DNA of 18,050 nucleotides from Oscillospiraceae bacterium (GTDB lineage: Bacteria; Bacillota_A; Clostridia; Oscillospirales; Oscillospiraceae), in the NCBI GenBank assembly GCA_017539885.1, contig JAFYCC010000064.1:1-18050 (forward strand), written 5' to 3'. A model generated the notes under the pieces. It was given only the letters and a program-made list of their open reading frames with translations. It was not told where the DNA came from and did not search any database. Shown here in pieces: positions 1-6,708 of the stretch. A program made the position numbers and the translations under genes. The stretch's first letter is position 1. Each line of letters begins with the position of its first letter.

Positions 1-390
1 GGAGAGGGCCTCCACCTTTTTCCGGGCTTCCTTTTTCTGGAGGAACCCCATCTTCGTGGTCTCCGCGCCAAGGACGATATTGTCCAGTACGGTGAAAACG
101 TCGATGAGTTTGAAGTGCTGATGCACCATGCCGATGCCCAGCGCCGTCGCATCGTTCGGGTCGTTGATCTTCACGACCTCGCCGTTCTTGCGGATCTCGC
201 CCTCCTCGGGCTGATAAAGTCCGAACAGGACGCTCATCAGCGTGCTCTTGCCGGCGCCGTTTTCGCCGAGCAGGGCGTGGATCTCGCCCCTGCGGAGCTG
301 AAGCGTGATGTCGTCGTTTGCCTTGATGCCGGGGAATTCTTTCGTTATGTGCAGCATCTCGATCACGTACTCGGGATTGCTCTCGCCCAT
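1..390 (-). CDS. Nucleoside/sugar ABC transporter ATP-binding protein (N-terminal part, runs off window)
   Basis: This is the first 130 codons of an ABC ATPase that energises import, probably of nucleosides, with a BMP-type lipoprotein as partner. The Walker A motif GENGAGKST is at residues 42-50 and the Q-loop region GMVHQHFKL at about 77-85. The opening EMLHITKEFPGIKAN and the phrase MVHQHFKLIDVFTVLDNI are typical of the YufO/NupO family, whose ATPases usually carry two ABC cassettes (about 500 aa). Only the start of the first cassette is present; the signature motif and Walker B lie beyond position 1. The start at 388-390 is set by an AGGTGA ribosome site 5 bases upstream. A good promoter (424-452) sits just upstream, so this may be the first gene of its transcript. 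The ATPase family is clear; the substrate is inferred from family resemblance. Confidence 0.88.
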   Translation of the reverse strand, partial: MGESNPEYVIEMLHITKEFPGIKANDDITLQLRRGEIHALLGENGAGKSTLMSVLFGLYQPEEGEIRKNGEVVKINDPNDATALGIGMVHQHFKLIDVFTVLDNIVLGAETTKMGFLQKKEARKKVEALS

Positions 391-423
391 AGCGTCACCT
401 GCTTTCCGCCAGTATTCATGAAA

Positions 424-452
424 ATTATATAAGCACGGAGGAAAAAAAGCAA
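424..452 (-). promoter_or_regulatory. Sigma-A-type promoter for the ABC ATPase gene
   Basis: On the minus strand, TTGCTT (447-452) and a perfect TATAAT (424-429) are separated by 17 bases. The predicted transcript starts near 417, about 27 bases ahead of the ATG at 390. The -35 box lies inside an AAGCAAG/CTTGCTT inverted repeat (447-478), so promoter and hairpin share sequence. Confidence 0.7.
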
Positions 453-481
453 GATAAGGGTTCCTGTTTTCCTTGCTTTTT
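442..481 (-). terminator. Possible secondary terminator hairpin
   Basis: An inverted repeat, AAAAAGCAAG with CTTGCTTTTT, is separated by about 18 bases. Read on the minus strand the right arm ends in a T-run. It lies downstream of the stronger hairpin at 498-524, so it could be a back-up stop for the MoaF operon. The stem is short and the loop long, hence the low confidence. Confidence 0.35.
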
Positions 482-487
482 GTGCGG

Positions 488-524
488 GAAAAAGAACGCG
501 GAGAGCGGCATCGCCGCGCTCCGC
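488..524 (-). terminator. Rho-independent terminator of the MoaF-like operon
   Basis: On the minus strand, GCGGAG and GCGGC pair with GCCGC and CTCCGC across a 3-base loop with one internal mismatch (498-524). The stem is followed by a T-rich tract (488-497). It begins 10 bases after the stop codon of the MoaF-like gene. Confidence 0.8.
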
Positions 525-533
525 GCCCGTACG

Positions 534-1355
534 TCAGTATATGGATAGGATATCCGCCTTCTCACCCTTCGCGCCGATGCAGGCGCTGGTGATATGGTCC
601 CTGCCGACGCCATAAAAACTGCCGATGTCGTGATAGGCATCGAAGTCGATCAGAAACAGCGCCTGCAGCCCTGCCTGCCGTTCCTCCACGAAGGAGAAGA
701 GGTATTTGTTGTCGCGGATCTTCACGTAATCAGCGGGATTGGTCGCCATCCACGCGCCGTGGGAGGTCTGCGCGGTATAGGTGTAAAACAGATTGGAAAC
801 GTACATATGCTTGATCTTCATGCCGCCGGGAGTGTACTCCCACAGTACGGCACGGCCGACGATCTCGTCCGTGAAATGGTGGAGCTCACCGCCTTCGCCA
901 ACACCGTCCAGACGGCCGAAAATGAACTCGCGGTCGACGTCGATGGCGGAATACTCCGTGCCGAGGTGCGCATCGCAGACCGTGGCACAGCCGGTCTTCA
1001 TGTCCGCAATGAGAGAGATCTGGCGCGAGCATTCCCAGCCGGGCACAAGGTGGTTGACGAAAAAGATCACGTTGTCCATCGTCTTGACGTTGCAGTAGCA
1101 GGTCTTGGCTTCACAGCCGCTCTCGAGGAAGCGCAGCTCGTTCAGAGCGGTGAACTCGAAAGCGAATTCACGCCCTTCGCCCCGGAAGACGAGCGTTTTG
1201 CCGACGAGAGCGTCGCTGTCTGGCGGGGTGTGCGGTCCGGCCATGCGCGACGTGGCATATTTATCCGGCGTCCCGTATTTGGCGACGACTTCCTTTACGA
1301 CCTCTCTGGGAATGTCGAGATCCCATTTGCGGTACCATCTCTGCGGGCTTTTCAT
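534..1355 (-). CDS. MoaF-like protein (MoaF N- and C-terminal domains)
   Basis: This 273-aa protein has the two-part layout of the MoaF family. The N-terminal half has a lipocalin-like beta pattern (GKTLVFRGEGREFAFEF, about residues 52-68). The C-terminal half has the phrases ELHHFTDEIVGRAVLWEYTP, IKHMYVSNLFYTY and KYLFSFVEE, followed by ALFLIDFDAYHDIGSFYGV. MoaF is named in databases for molybdenum cofactor biosynthesis but was first linked to monoamine metabolism operons; its biochemical role is not settled. No molybdopterin genes are adjacent, so a cofactor role is not supported by context. The start has a strong AAGGAGA site. The upstream gene ends only 27 bases away, and the two are probably co-transcribed. 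The family call is from remembered motifs, not a search. Confidence 0.68.
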   Translation of the reverse strand: MKSPQRWYRKWDLDIPREVVKEVVAKYGTPDKYATSRMAGPHTPPDSDALVGKTLVFRGEGREFAFEFTALNELRFLESGCEAKTCYCNVKTMDNVIFFVNHLVPGWECSRQISLIADMKTGCATVCDAHLGTEYSAIDVDREFIFGRLDGVGEGGELHHFTDEIVGRAVLWEYTPGGMKIKHMYVSNLFYTYTAQTSHGAWMATNPADYVKIRDNKYLFSFVEERQAGLQALFLIDFDAYHDIGSFYGVGRDHITSACIGAKGEKADILSIY

Positions 1356-1382
1356 GAAAAATCTCCTTCCGTTGCGTCAGAT

Positions 1383-2090
1383 TCAGAATACCTGTTTTTC
1401 GTTTTCAAGCACGGGGTCATCGTCCCCGGTTTCCTCGCGGGGGAGAAGAGCTTCCGCATCGCTCAGCTGCAGTTCTTCCTGCCCCATGCGCACGGCGCAT
1501 GCAAGCAGTGAGCAGAAACCGGCCGCGTCATATTTGCGCCCGGAGATGCTCGTGAGAGTCTTGCCGTCCGCTAGCATTTCATAAGCGGTATAGATCTCGA
1601 ATGCGTTGCGGATCGTGATGACGACTCTGCTGTTCTTTCGGATATAGGTGCAGGGGTCAAAGGGGTGACTGGACAGCGTGTATTCCTCGCCGTCGAGACG
1701 CAGATAGGGCCGCGTGTCTTTCAGAAGGCCGATCTCAGCGCCATCGCCGCGGAATATACAGACCTCGCCCGGCTTTTGCGGCGCGGGCTTGACGGGCTCG
1801 GTTTTTGCGGAGGACTCGGGCGCGCGCAGCTCTTCCTGCAGCGTGTTGTACTCCGCCATCGTTACCCTGCCGCGCCGGAGCGCCTCAATGAGGAGCTCCT
1901 TGCACTCTTTCCCGTCGAGAAGCCAGAAGCTCTCCTCACGCTCAAAGGCAGAGGCCTCCGGAAGGACACGCCGCAACGCCCATTCGCCTAGCGGCGTCCT
2001 GCCGACAGTACGAGCTGCGCGGGTTTTCGGCTCGTCCGATGTGACGAAACAGGGGAGGAATTCCTCCGGGGACAGAATCGTTTTTTCCAT
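1383..2090 (-). CDS. Hypothetical protein, 235 aa
   Basis: No family is recognised. The protein has an N-terminal part rich in charged residues (1-90), a Pro/Lys/Glu-rich linker at about 90-108 (KTEPVKPAPQKP), and a C-terminal part that looks like beta strands followed by helix (110-205), ending in an acidic tail. There is no signal peptide or membrane segment, so it is probably cytoplasmic. The frame stays open upstream to 2396, but the start at 2088-2090 is preferred. It has GGAGGTG in the right place, an extended -10 box lies just upstream, and the longer frame would run through a terminator and another gene. It precedes the MoaF-like gene by 27 bases, which suggests a shared transcript and possibly a shared task. 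Confidence 0.72.
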   Translation of the reverse strand: MEKTILSPEEFLPCFVTSDEPKTRAARTVGRTPLGEWALRRVLPEASAFEREESFWLLDGKECKELLIEALRRGRVTMAEYNTLQEELRAPESSAKTEPVKPAPQKPGEVCIFRGDGAEIGLLKDTRPYLRLDGEEYTLSSHPFDPCTYIRKNSRVVITIRNAFEIYTAYEMLADGKTLTSISGRKYDAAGFCSLLACAVRMGQEELQLSDAEALLPREETGDDDPVLENEKQVF

Positions 2091-2110
2091 AGCGCACCTC
2101 CGATAAAGCC

Positions 2111-2119
2111 AGTATATCA
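2111..2119 (-). promoter_or_regulatory. Extended -10 promoter of the 235-aa gene/MoaF operon
   Basis: On the minus strand TGATATACT reads as an extended -10 element (TGnTATACT), about 21 bases ahead of the start codon at 2090. No convincing -35 box is present at 16-18 bases, which is common for extended -10 promoters. Confidence 0.45.
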
Positions 2120-2160
2120 CATCTTCGGCGCGATGCGGAAAGAAAATGGGACGATTTCCG

Positions 2161-2202
2161 GAAAAAGCGGCAGACGGCCCCCGTCCGGAGACCGTCTGCC
2201 GC
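2161..2202 (-). terminator. Rho-independent terminator after the 58-aa gene
   Basis: An 11-bp perfect stem (GCGGCAGACGG at 2167-2177 with CCGTCTGCCGC at 2192-2202) is followed on the minus strand by CTTTTTCC. It starts 13 bases beyond the stop codon of the small gene at 2215 and separates it from the next operon. Confidence 0.85.
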
Positions 2203-2214
2203 GTCAATCTGCCT

Positions 2215-2391
2215 TCAGACGCCGCTGAGCATGCGCAAAAGCCCCGCTGCGCCGAGCGCGACCGCGGCCCATTCCGCGGCATAGACGAGGCCGGCGTGAG
2301 CCTTGCCGAAAGCCTCTGCTTTTTCTGCCAGGCGCAGATCGAGCGGCGCGGCGCTCCGGACCTGTCTGCCGAAATCTTTATACTCTTCCAT
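2215..2391 (-). CDS. Small hypothetical protein, 58 aa
   Basis: This short gene has its own GGAGG ribosome site 8 bases before the ATG at 2389-2391 and a strong terminator directly after its TGA. The protein starts MEEYKDFGRQ, has a charged helical N-terminal half, and ends in a weakly hydrophobic Ala/Leu/Gly-rich stretch (about residues 33-55, VYAAEWAAVALGAAGLL). That stretch could be one membrane segment or an amphipathic helix. No family is recognised. A weak TATGCT -10 candidate lies at 2443-2448, without a good -35. The ribosome site and terminator are the main support that this is real. Confidence 0.6.
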   Translation of the reverse strand: MEEYKDFGRQVRSAAPLDLRLAEKAEAFGKAHAGLVYAAEWAAVALGAAGLLRMLSGV

Positions 2392-2482
2392 ATCATATTC
2401 CTCCGTTTCTGTCTCTGAGAGGCATTTCTTGCTTACAATCAGAGCATAAAACGAGAAGAGTACGATAAACAGGACAGATAAA

Positions 2483-2506
2483 CGGGACGGGCAAAAACCC
2501 GTCCCG
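2483..2506 (-). terminator. Hairpin terminator after the M3 peptidase operon
   Basis: A 9-bp perfect GC-rich stem, CGGGACGGG (2483-2491) with CCCGTCCCG (2498-2506), has a 6-base loop and starts 17 bases past the stop at 2523. The tract after it on the minus strand is only TTTATCTG, so it is a plausible but not ideal intrinsic terminator. Confidence 0.6.
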
Positions 2507-2522
2507 CAGAGGCATTTTCGGG

Positions 2523-4226
2523 TTATGCGATGCCGTTCAGATCAAAGGCATCGAGCCATGCGTTTGCGTGTTCGCAGACACCGCGCAGGCAGTCCTCACC
2601 GAACGGACTGTCGAGGCCGGCGCCTTCGAGCAACTCGGTGAAGGTACGGCTGCCGCCCATCCGTGTGTAGGCCATATAGTGTGCCCACGCGTCCGGCAGA
2701 GAGTCCTGAATGCGCGCCCAGAACTGCAAAGAAACGGTCTGCGCAAGGCAGTAGTCGATATAATAGAAGGGCATGGAGTAGATGTGATGCTGCCGCTGCC
2801 AGGCCTCTCCGTCGCTGTAGAACGGAATGCCGCCGTCGAGCCGCATCCACGGCATGTAGATCCCCTGCAGCCGCTTCCACTCGGCGTGGCGTTCGGCAGG
2901 CGTCATATCGGGCTTTTCATAGACAGCGTGCTGGAAATGGTCTACCAGAGTGCCGTAGGGGATGAAGGTGATCGCCGAGGCGAGGTGGCTGAACAGGAAT
3001 TTCTTCGTGTCCGGCCCGAAGAAACTCTCCGCCCAGGGCTCGGCGAAGAATTCCATGCTCATGGAGTGCACTTCGCAGGCTTCCATGCCCGGCCACTGGT
3101 ACTCAAGCGGAACACGATCGCGGTTGACATAATTCGCAAATGCGTGGCCTGCCTCGTGCGTGACGACCTCCACGTCACCCTGCGTGCCGTTGAAGTTGGC
3201 GAAGATGAAGGGCATGCCGTAATCGGGCAGACTGGTGCAGTAGCCGCCGCTCGCCTTGCCTTCGGTGGACAGCACGTCGAGCAGTTCCATGTCCAGCATC
3301 TTGTTGAAGAACTCGCCCGTTTCCGGGGAGAGCGCCTCGTAGAAACGCTTGCCGGCGGCCAGGATGTCCTGCGCAGTGCCCTGCGGTCGCGGATTCCCGG
3401 AGCGGAACTGCAGCGCGGCGTCGGCGTAGCTGAGCGGATACTCCACGCCCAGACGCTTCGCCTGCGCACGGTAGAGACGGTCGGCCAGGGGCACGAGGTA
3501 CTTCACGACGGCCGCCCGGAACTTCTCCACATCCGCTTTGCCGTAGCAGTTGCGCTCCATGCGGTAATAGCCCAGCTGCGTATAGCCGTCGTAGCCGAGT
3601 TTCCTTCCCATGGCATCGCGCAGATGGGTCAGCTCATCGTAAAGCCGGTCGAGATCGGCCTGATGCTCCTTATACCACGTCCCCTCGGCTTTCCAGGCGG
3701 CGAGCCGCCGCTGATCGTCCGCATCGGTCTTGAAGGGCGTCAGCTGCGAGAGCGTGTAGACGCTGCCCTCGAAGGGAATCTGCGCCGATGCCAGAAGCTT
3801 TTCATACTCTTGGGTGAGGTCATTTTCCTTCTGCAGCTCGGGGATGATCTCCGGGGAGAAGGTCTTGAGCTGGATCTCGGCGTTGACGAACATGAGCGGG
3901 CCGTATTCCTTCTCAAAATCCGCGCGGAACGGGCTGTCCAGCATGGCCTGCGTCCACTGCTGCGAGTAGGCCTGGACTTCCGGCATGGCGCTGTTGAAGA
4001 ACTGCTCCTCCTCGTCATAAAACGCGTCGCGGGTGTCGATGCTGTGACGGATGGACACGAGCGTGCCTAGCGTGTTCAGATGCTTGCCGAGTTCCTCCTG
4101 CTCAAGAAAGACCGCGCGGGCCTCTTCATAGCTCGCGGCGCTTTTCAGCCGCTCGGTCAGCGAGGCAAGATCAGCCTTGACGGCCTCGATGTCCGGTCTG
4201 GCATAGGGCATTTCCTTAAACTTCAT
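2523..4226 (-). CDS. M3 family oligoendopeptidase (PepF-like)
   Basis: This is a 567-aa zinc metallopeptidase that cleaves short peptides in the cytoplasm. The zinc motif HEAGH is at residues 357-361, in the context EVVTHEAGHAFANYV. The third ligand is probably Glu385 in MEACEVHSMSMEF, with the usual downstream Ser and Glu. Length and the C-terminal YIDYCLAQTVSLQFW phrase fit the clostridial M3 oligoendopeptidase group. The gene is the third of an operon. Its ATG (4224-4226) overlaps the last 11 bases of the Nudix gene and has GGAGG within that gene's end, so translation is likely coupled. There is no signal peptide. The family is certain; whether to use the name pepF is uncertain. Confidence 0.93.
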   Translation of the reverse strand: MKFKEMPYARPDIEAVKADLASLTERLKSAASYEEARAVFLEQEELGKHLNTLGTLVSIRHSIDTRDAFYDEEEQFFNSAMPEVQAYSQQWTQAMLDSPFRADFEKEYGPLMFVNAEIQLKTFSPEIIPELQKENDLTQEYEKLLASAQIPFEGSVYTLSQLTPFKTDADDQRRLAAWKAEGTWYKEHQADLDRLYDELTHLRDAMGRKLGYDGYTQLGYYRMERNCYGKADVEKFRAAVVKYLVPLADRLYRAQAKRLGVEYPLSYADAALQFRSGNPRPQGTAQDILAAGKRFYEALSPETGEFFNKMLDMELLDVLSTEGKASGGYCTSLPDYGMPFIFANFNGTQGDVEVVTHEAGHAFANYVNRDRVPLEYQWPGMEACEVHSMSMEFFAEPWAESFFGPDTKKFLFSHLASAITFIPYGTLVDHFQHAVYEKPDMTPAERHAEWKRLQGIYMPWMRLDGGIPFYSDGEAWQRQHHIYSMPFYYIDYCLAQTVSLQFWARIQDSLPDAWAHYMAYTRMGGSRTFTELLEGAGLDSPFGEDCLRGVCEHANAWLDAFDLNGIA

Positions 4227-4719
4227 GAGAGTTCCTCCATTCGTCCTTTGTGATTTCCCGTCCGTCCAGTACGGCGCGGACGAGCGTGTCGCCGTGGTAT
4301 TCCAGCTTCAGAAGGAAGGGGGCATGTTCCTCGGCCAGCAGCCGGAAAAAGAGCCTGTCGCCCTCCCAGACGGGCAGCTTTGCAACGTCGTTTTTCGGTA
4401 CCCATTCGAGCGTGCCCTCATCGCAGTCGGCGCGCATATTCCCCGTCCAGCCCGTGGCCGTGAACAGGAACATCTGTTCGGCGGGCTCGGATTCGTAGCA
4501 GAAGGTGACGACGCCGCGGAAGCGCCAGACCGTGAGCGTCAGGCCGGTCTCCTCGCGCACCTCGCGCAGCAGACAGTCCTCCGGACTTTCGAACGCCTCG
4601 AATTTGCCTCCGACGCCGATCCATTTGTCGTGGTTGACGTCGTTTTTCTTCTTCACGCGGTGGAGCATCAGCCACTCGCCGCGCCCGTTTTCCAGATAAC
4701 AGAGCGTCGTGTTGAGCAT
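4216..4719 (-). CDS. Nudix hydrolase (MutT/8-oxo-dGTPase-like)
   Basis: This 167-aa protein has a complete Nudix box at residues 38-60. It runs from Gly38 through Glu44 to the REVREETGL core at 52-60, with no missing catalytic residue. The N-terminal beta strands (TLCYLENGRGEWLMLHR) and the KWIGVGGK lead-in match MutT-like enzymes that hydrolyse nucleoside diphosphates linked to another moiety, often oxidised dNTPs. The actual substrate cannot be read from the sequence. It sits 21 bases after the CocE-type gene and overlaps the M3 peptidase start by 11 bases. Its ribosome site is weak (GAGG about 8 bases upstream), so its translation may depend on the preceding gene. Confidence 0.92.
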   Translation of the reverse strand: MLNTTLCYLENGRGEWLMLHRVKKKNDVNHDKWIGVGGKFEAFESPEDCLLREVREETGLTLTVWRFRGVVTFCYESEPAEQMFLFTATGWTGNMRADCDEGTLEWVPKNDVAKLPVWEGDRLFFRLLAEEHAPFLLKLEYHGDTLVRAVLDGREITKDEWRNSHEV

Positions 4720-4740
4720 AACCTTGCCTCGAAGGTCCGT

Positions 4741-6516
4741 TCAGCGCACCGCGTAGCCGCGGATCTCGTACTTCGGCGGGATGACGGGGATCTGCAGATA
4801 GGACTCATATTGCCCGCCGGTATGGATCACGTGCTTGCCGCCGTTGTCCGTGACGAAGCCCATACGCTCGTCCTCATACCATTCGGTCGGGACGAACGCG
4901 GGAGCGATTTCCACGCGAAGCGCCTCGCCGCTGTGCCAGAAGCGGCTGTGCGGCCAGATCTCCACGTCGACCGGTACGATCTCGCCCGGAGCGAGCTTCA
5001 GCGTGCGTTTGTGCGCCTGTACGGGCTGGAAGTCGGTGGAGAGCGCCTCGTCCAGTTCTCTCGCGGAGACGCGCAGGTAGCCCCAGGCGCCGCGGTAAGG
5101 CTGATCCATGCAGTGGATCGGCACGTACTGCCCGTCCTGACCGAGTTTTTTGATCCAGATGAAGAGATCCATATCATCGTGACCCCGGCACTCCACCCAG
5201 AGCCGCAGCCGCATATAGCCGCTGATCTCCGTGTCCTCACGGAAGACGTGATCGAAGGTCGCGCACGCGTGCATGTCGTCCGCATTGTACTGGAGCTCGC
5301 TTTCCGCCGAAAACGGGGCGTACTCGGCCGAGCGGCTGTCCGCGTCCAGATACAGGCGCCTGTATTCCGTGCGACGGAGAGGGAAGTCCGTTTCTTCGCG
5401 GCGGCCGCACAGATCGAAGGCGTAGGCGTCCATCACGTCCATTCGCACGACCGGCGTGTATTCCCAGCCGTTGCGGATCTCCTTCAGATAGCGGTCGAAG
5501 AAGCGCCGCAGGTCTTCCAGATTCTCATAGTGGTAGGCATCACGCCACTCAAATTCGCGATGGATGCGCAGCCACTTCTGCGCCGTGCGCAGGCGACGGA
5601 AGCCCTCGAGGCTGCCGCGCAAATGGAAATGGCACCAGCCGGCGGTCAGATAGGTGGGGCACAGAATCTTTTCGAAATCGACGGCCTTGTTCTGCCAGTA
5701 GGCGTCAAAATGCGGGTGGAGCTTCAGATTTTCATTGAGATCCTCGATCCAGCCGCTGCAGCCGATCCCGTTGACGATCATCCGGTCAAAGGAGCCGGAC
5801 GGGATCCCGCCGACGCAGATGGATTCGCGGTACATGTCGCTCGTGCCTTCCCAGGGCGCGATGCAGCTCAGATGCGGCGGCTGCTGCGCGGCGATGCGCC
5901 AGGCGGGCATGGCGCCGCCGCTGTTGCCGAACAGGGAGATCCTGCCTGTGCACCAGCTCTGCGCGGCGCACCACTCCACGAAATCGTAGCCGTCGCGCGC
6001 GTCGTTCTCACCGAACATGCTGCAGTCGCCCTCGCTGTTGCCGACGCCGCGCGGATCCACATTCGCCACTGCGTAGCCGTAATGGCACCAGTAGCCGGGG
6101 TCAGCGGACTCGAACTTGCACATCTTCGTCACCGCGCCGTCCGGCACGCCGAGGATCTTGAAGGGACCCGGCCCTTCGCTCATGCGTTTGCCGAACATCG
6201 TCCAGCATACGATGAGGGGCACGGGGGTGCCCTCTGCGTCCTCGCGGGCCGGCATATACAGATCGAAACAGATCTTCACGCCATCGCGCAGGCACATCGT
6301 CATGTCCCGGTGACAGGTAATGCCGGGAGCGGCTTCGAAGACCGACGGATCCGGCTTGGGGCAGTAGCGGAATCTGTGAACATTCTCCCCGCGCTCCCGC
6401 GCGGCGATCATCTCCTCGGCGGTGAGACCGGGCATGCCTTCCAGATAGACGACGTCCATCTCCTCGCCGCCGTGGATCTCCTTTTTGAGCTTTGACTTTC
6501 TCTCCTTGCCGATCAT
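4741..6516 (-). CDS. CocE/NonD family hydrolase (X-Pro dipeptidyl-peptidase S15-like)
   Basis: This 591-aa serine hydrolase has an alpha/beta-hydrolase domain followed by a C-terminal jelly-roll domain. The nucleophile is Ser199 in GNSGG. The preceding VDPRGVGNSEGD motif (about 153-164) is diagnostic of the CocE/S15 group. His329 in WRDAYHYEN is a candidate catalytic His. The C-terminal part (from about 380) contains AEISGYMRL-like and DMDLFIWIKKLG phrases typical of the PepX C domain. Members cleave acyl esters, acyl amides or X-Pro dipeptides; which applies here is unknown. There is no signal peptide. The start is chosen for AAGGAGG 6 bases before the ATG at 6514-6516. It is the first gene of the operon, with a promoter at 6578-6607. 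Confidence 0.9.
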   Translation of the reverse strand: MIGKERKSKLKKEIHGGEEMDVVYLEGMPGLTAEEMIAARERGENVHRFRYCPKPDPSVFEAAPGITCHRDMTMCLRDGVKICFDLYMPAREDAEGTPVPLIVCWTMFGKRMSEGPGPFKILGVPDGAVTKMCKFESADPGYWCHYGYAVANVDPRGVGNSEGDCSMFGENDARDGYDFVEWCAAQSWCTGRISLFGNSGGAMPAWRIAAQQPPHLSCIAPWEGTSDMYRESICVGGIPSGSFDRMIVNGIGCSGWIEDLNENLKLHPHFDAYWQNKAVDFEKILCPTYLTAGWCHFHLRGSLEGFRRLRTAQKWLRIHREFEWRDAYHYENLEDLRRFFDRYLKEIRNGWEYTPVVRMDVMDAYAFDLCGRREETDFPLRRTEYRRLYLDADSRSAEYAPFSAESELQYNADDMHACATFDHVFREDTEISGYMRLRLWVECRGHDDMDLFIWIKKLGQDGQYVPIHCMDQPYRGAWGYLRVSARELDEALSTDFQPVQAHKRTLKLAPGEIVPVDVEIWPHSRFWHSGEALRVEIAPAFVPTEWYEDERMGFVTDNGGKHVIHTGGQYESYLQIPVIPPKYEIRGYAVR

Positions 6517-6577
6517 CGAATTCCTCCTTAATATCGGGACAGCGGCCGCCTTCGGCGCGCTGCGAGTCTCTCCGGGA

Positions 6578-6607
6578 ATTATATCACGCGCTGCGCGCGG
6601 CGCGCAA
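6578..6607 (-). promoter_or_regulatory. Promoter of the CocE-Nudix-M3 peptidase operon
   Basis: On the minus strand, a perfect TATAAT (6578-6583) is preceded by TGA (extended -10). TTGCGC (6602-6607) lies 18 bases upstream. The spacer is almost entirely alternating G and C and self-complementary. The transcript would start near 6571, giving a leader of about 55 bases. Confidence 0.65.
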
Positions 6608-6644
6608 CAGATATCGGAGCGAACACACGGAATCCTGTTTGCTG

Positions 6645-6674
6645 TTTACATTCGCGCCCGCGGCGTGCTATACT
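6645..6674 (+). promoter_or_regulatory. Promoter of the flavoprotein gene
   Basis: TTTACA (6645-6650) and TATACT (6669-6674) are separated by 18 bases, with TGC directly before the -10 box (extended -10). The -10 context CGGCGTGCTATA is shared with the promoter of the DUF436 gene at 14552-14579. Confidence 0.75.
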
Positions 6675-6708
6675 TTGGGCAGATGCAAAAAGAAACGGAG
6701 GAGAGCGC

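Noticed and set aside
2091..2396. N-terminal extension of the 235-aa hypothetical gene up to 2396
   Set aside because: The extension runs through a strong terminator and the 58-aa gene in another frame, has Arg/Ser-rich composition unlike the rest, and ignores the good ribosome site at 2090.
2568..4070. Long plus-strand open frame of about 500 codons opposite the M3 peptidase gene
   Set aside because: It is antisense to a gene with a clear zinc-peptidase motif. Its translation has no family features and no ribosome site; long antisense frames are expected in GC-rich DNA.
4225..6495. Plus-strand open frame of about 750 codons opposite the CocE and Nudix genes
   Set aside because: It crosses two well-supported minus-strand genes and their junction, and its product is rich in Arg, Ala, His and Val without motifs. 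It is a mirror of codon bias.
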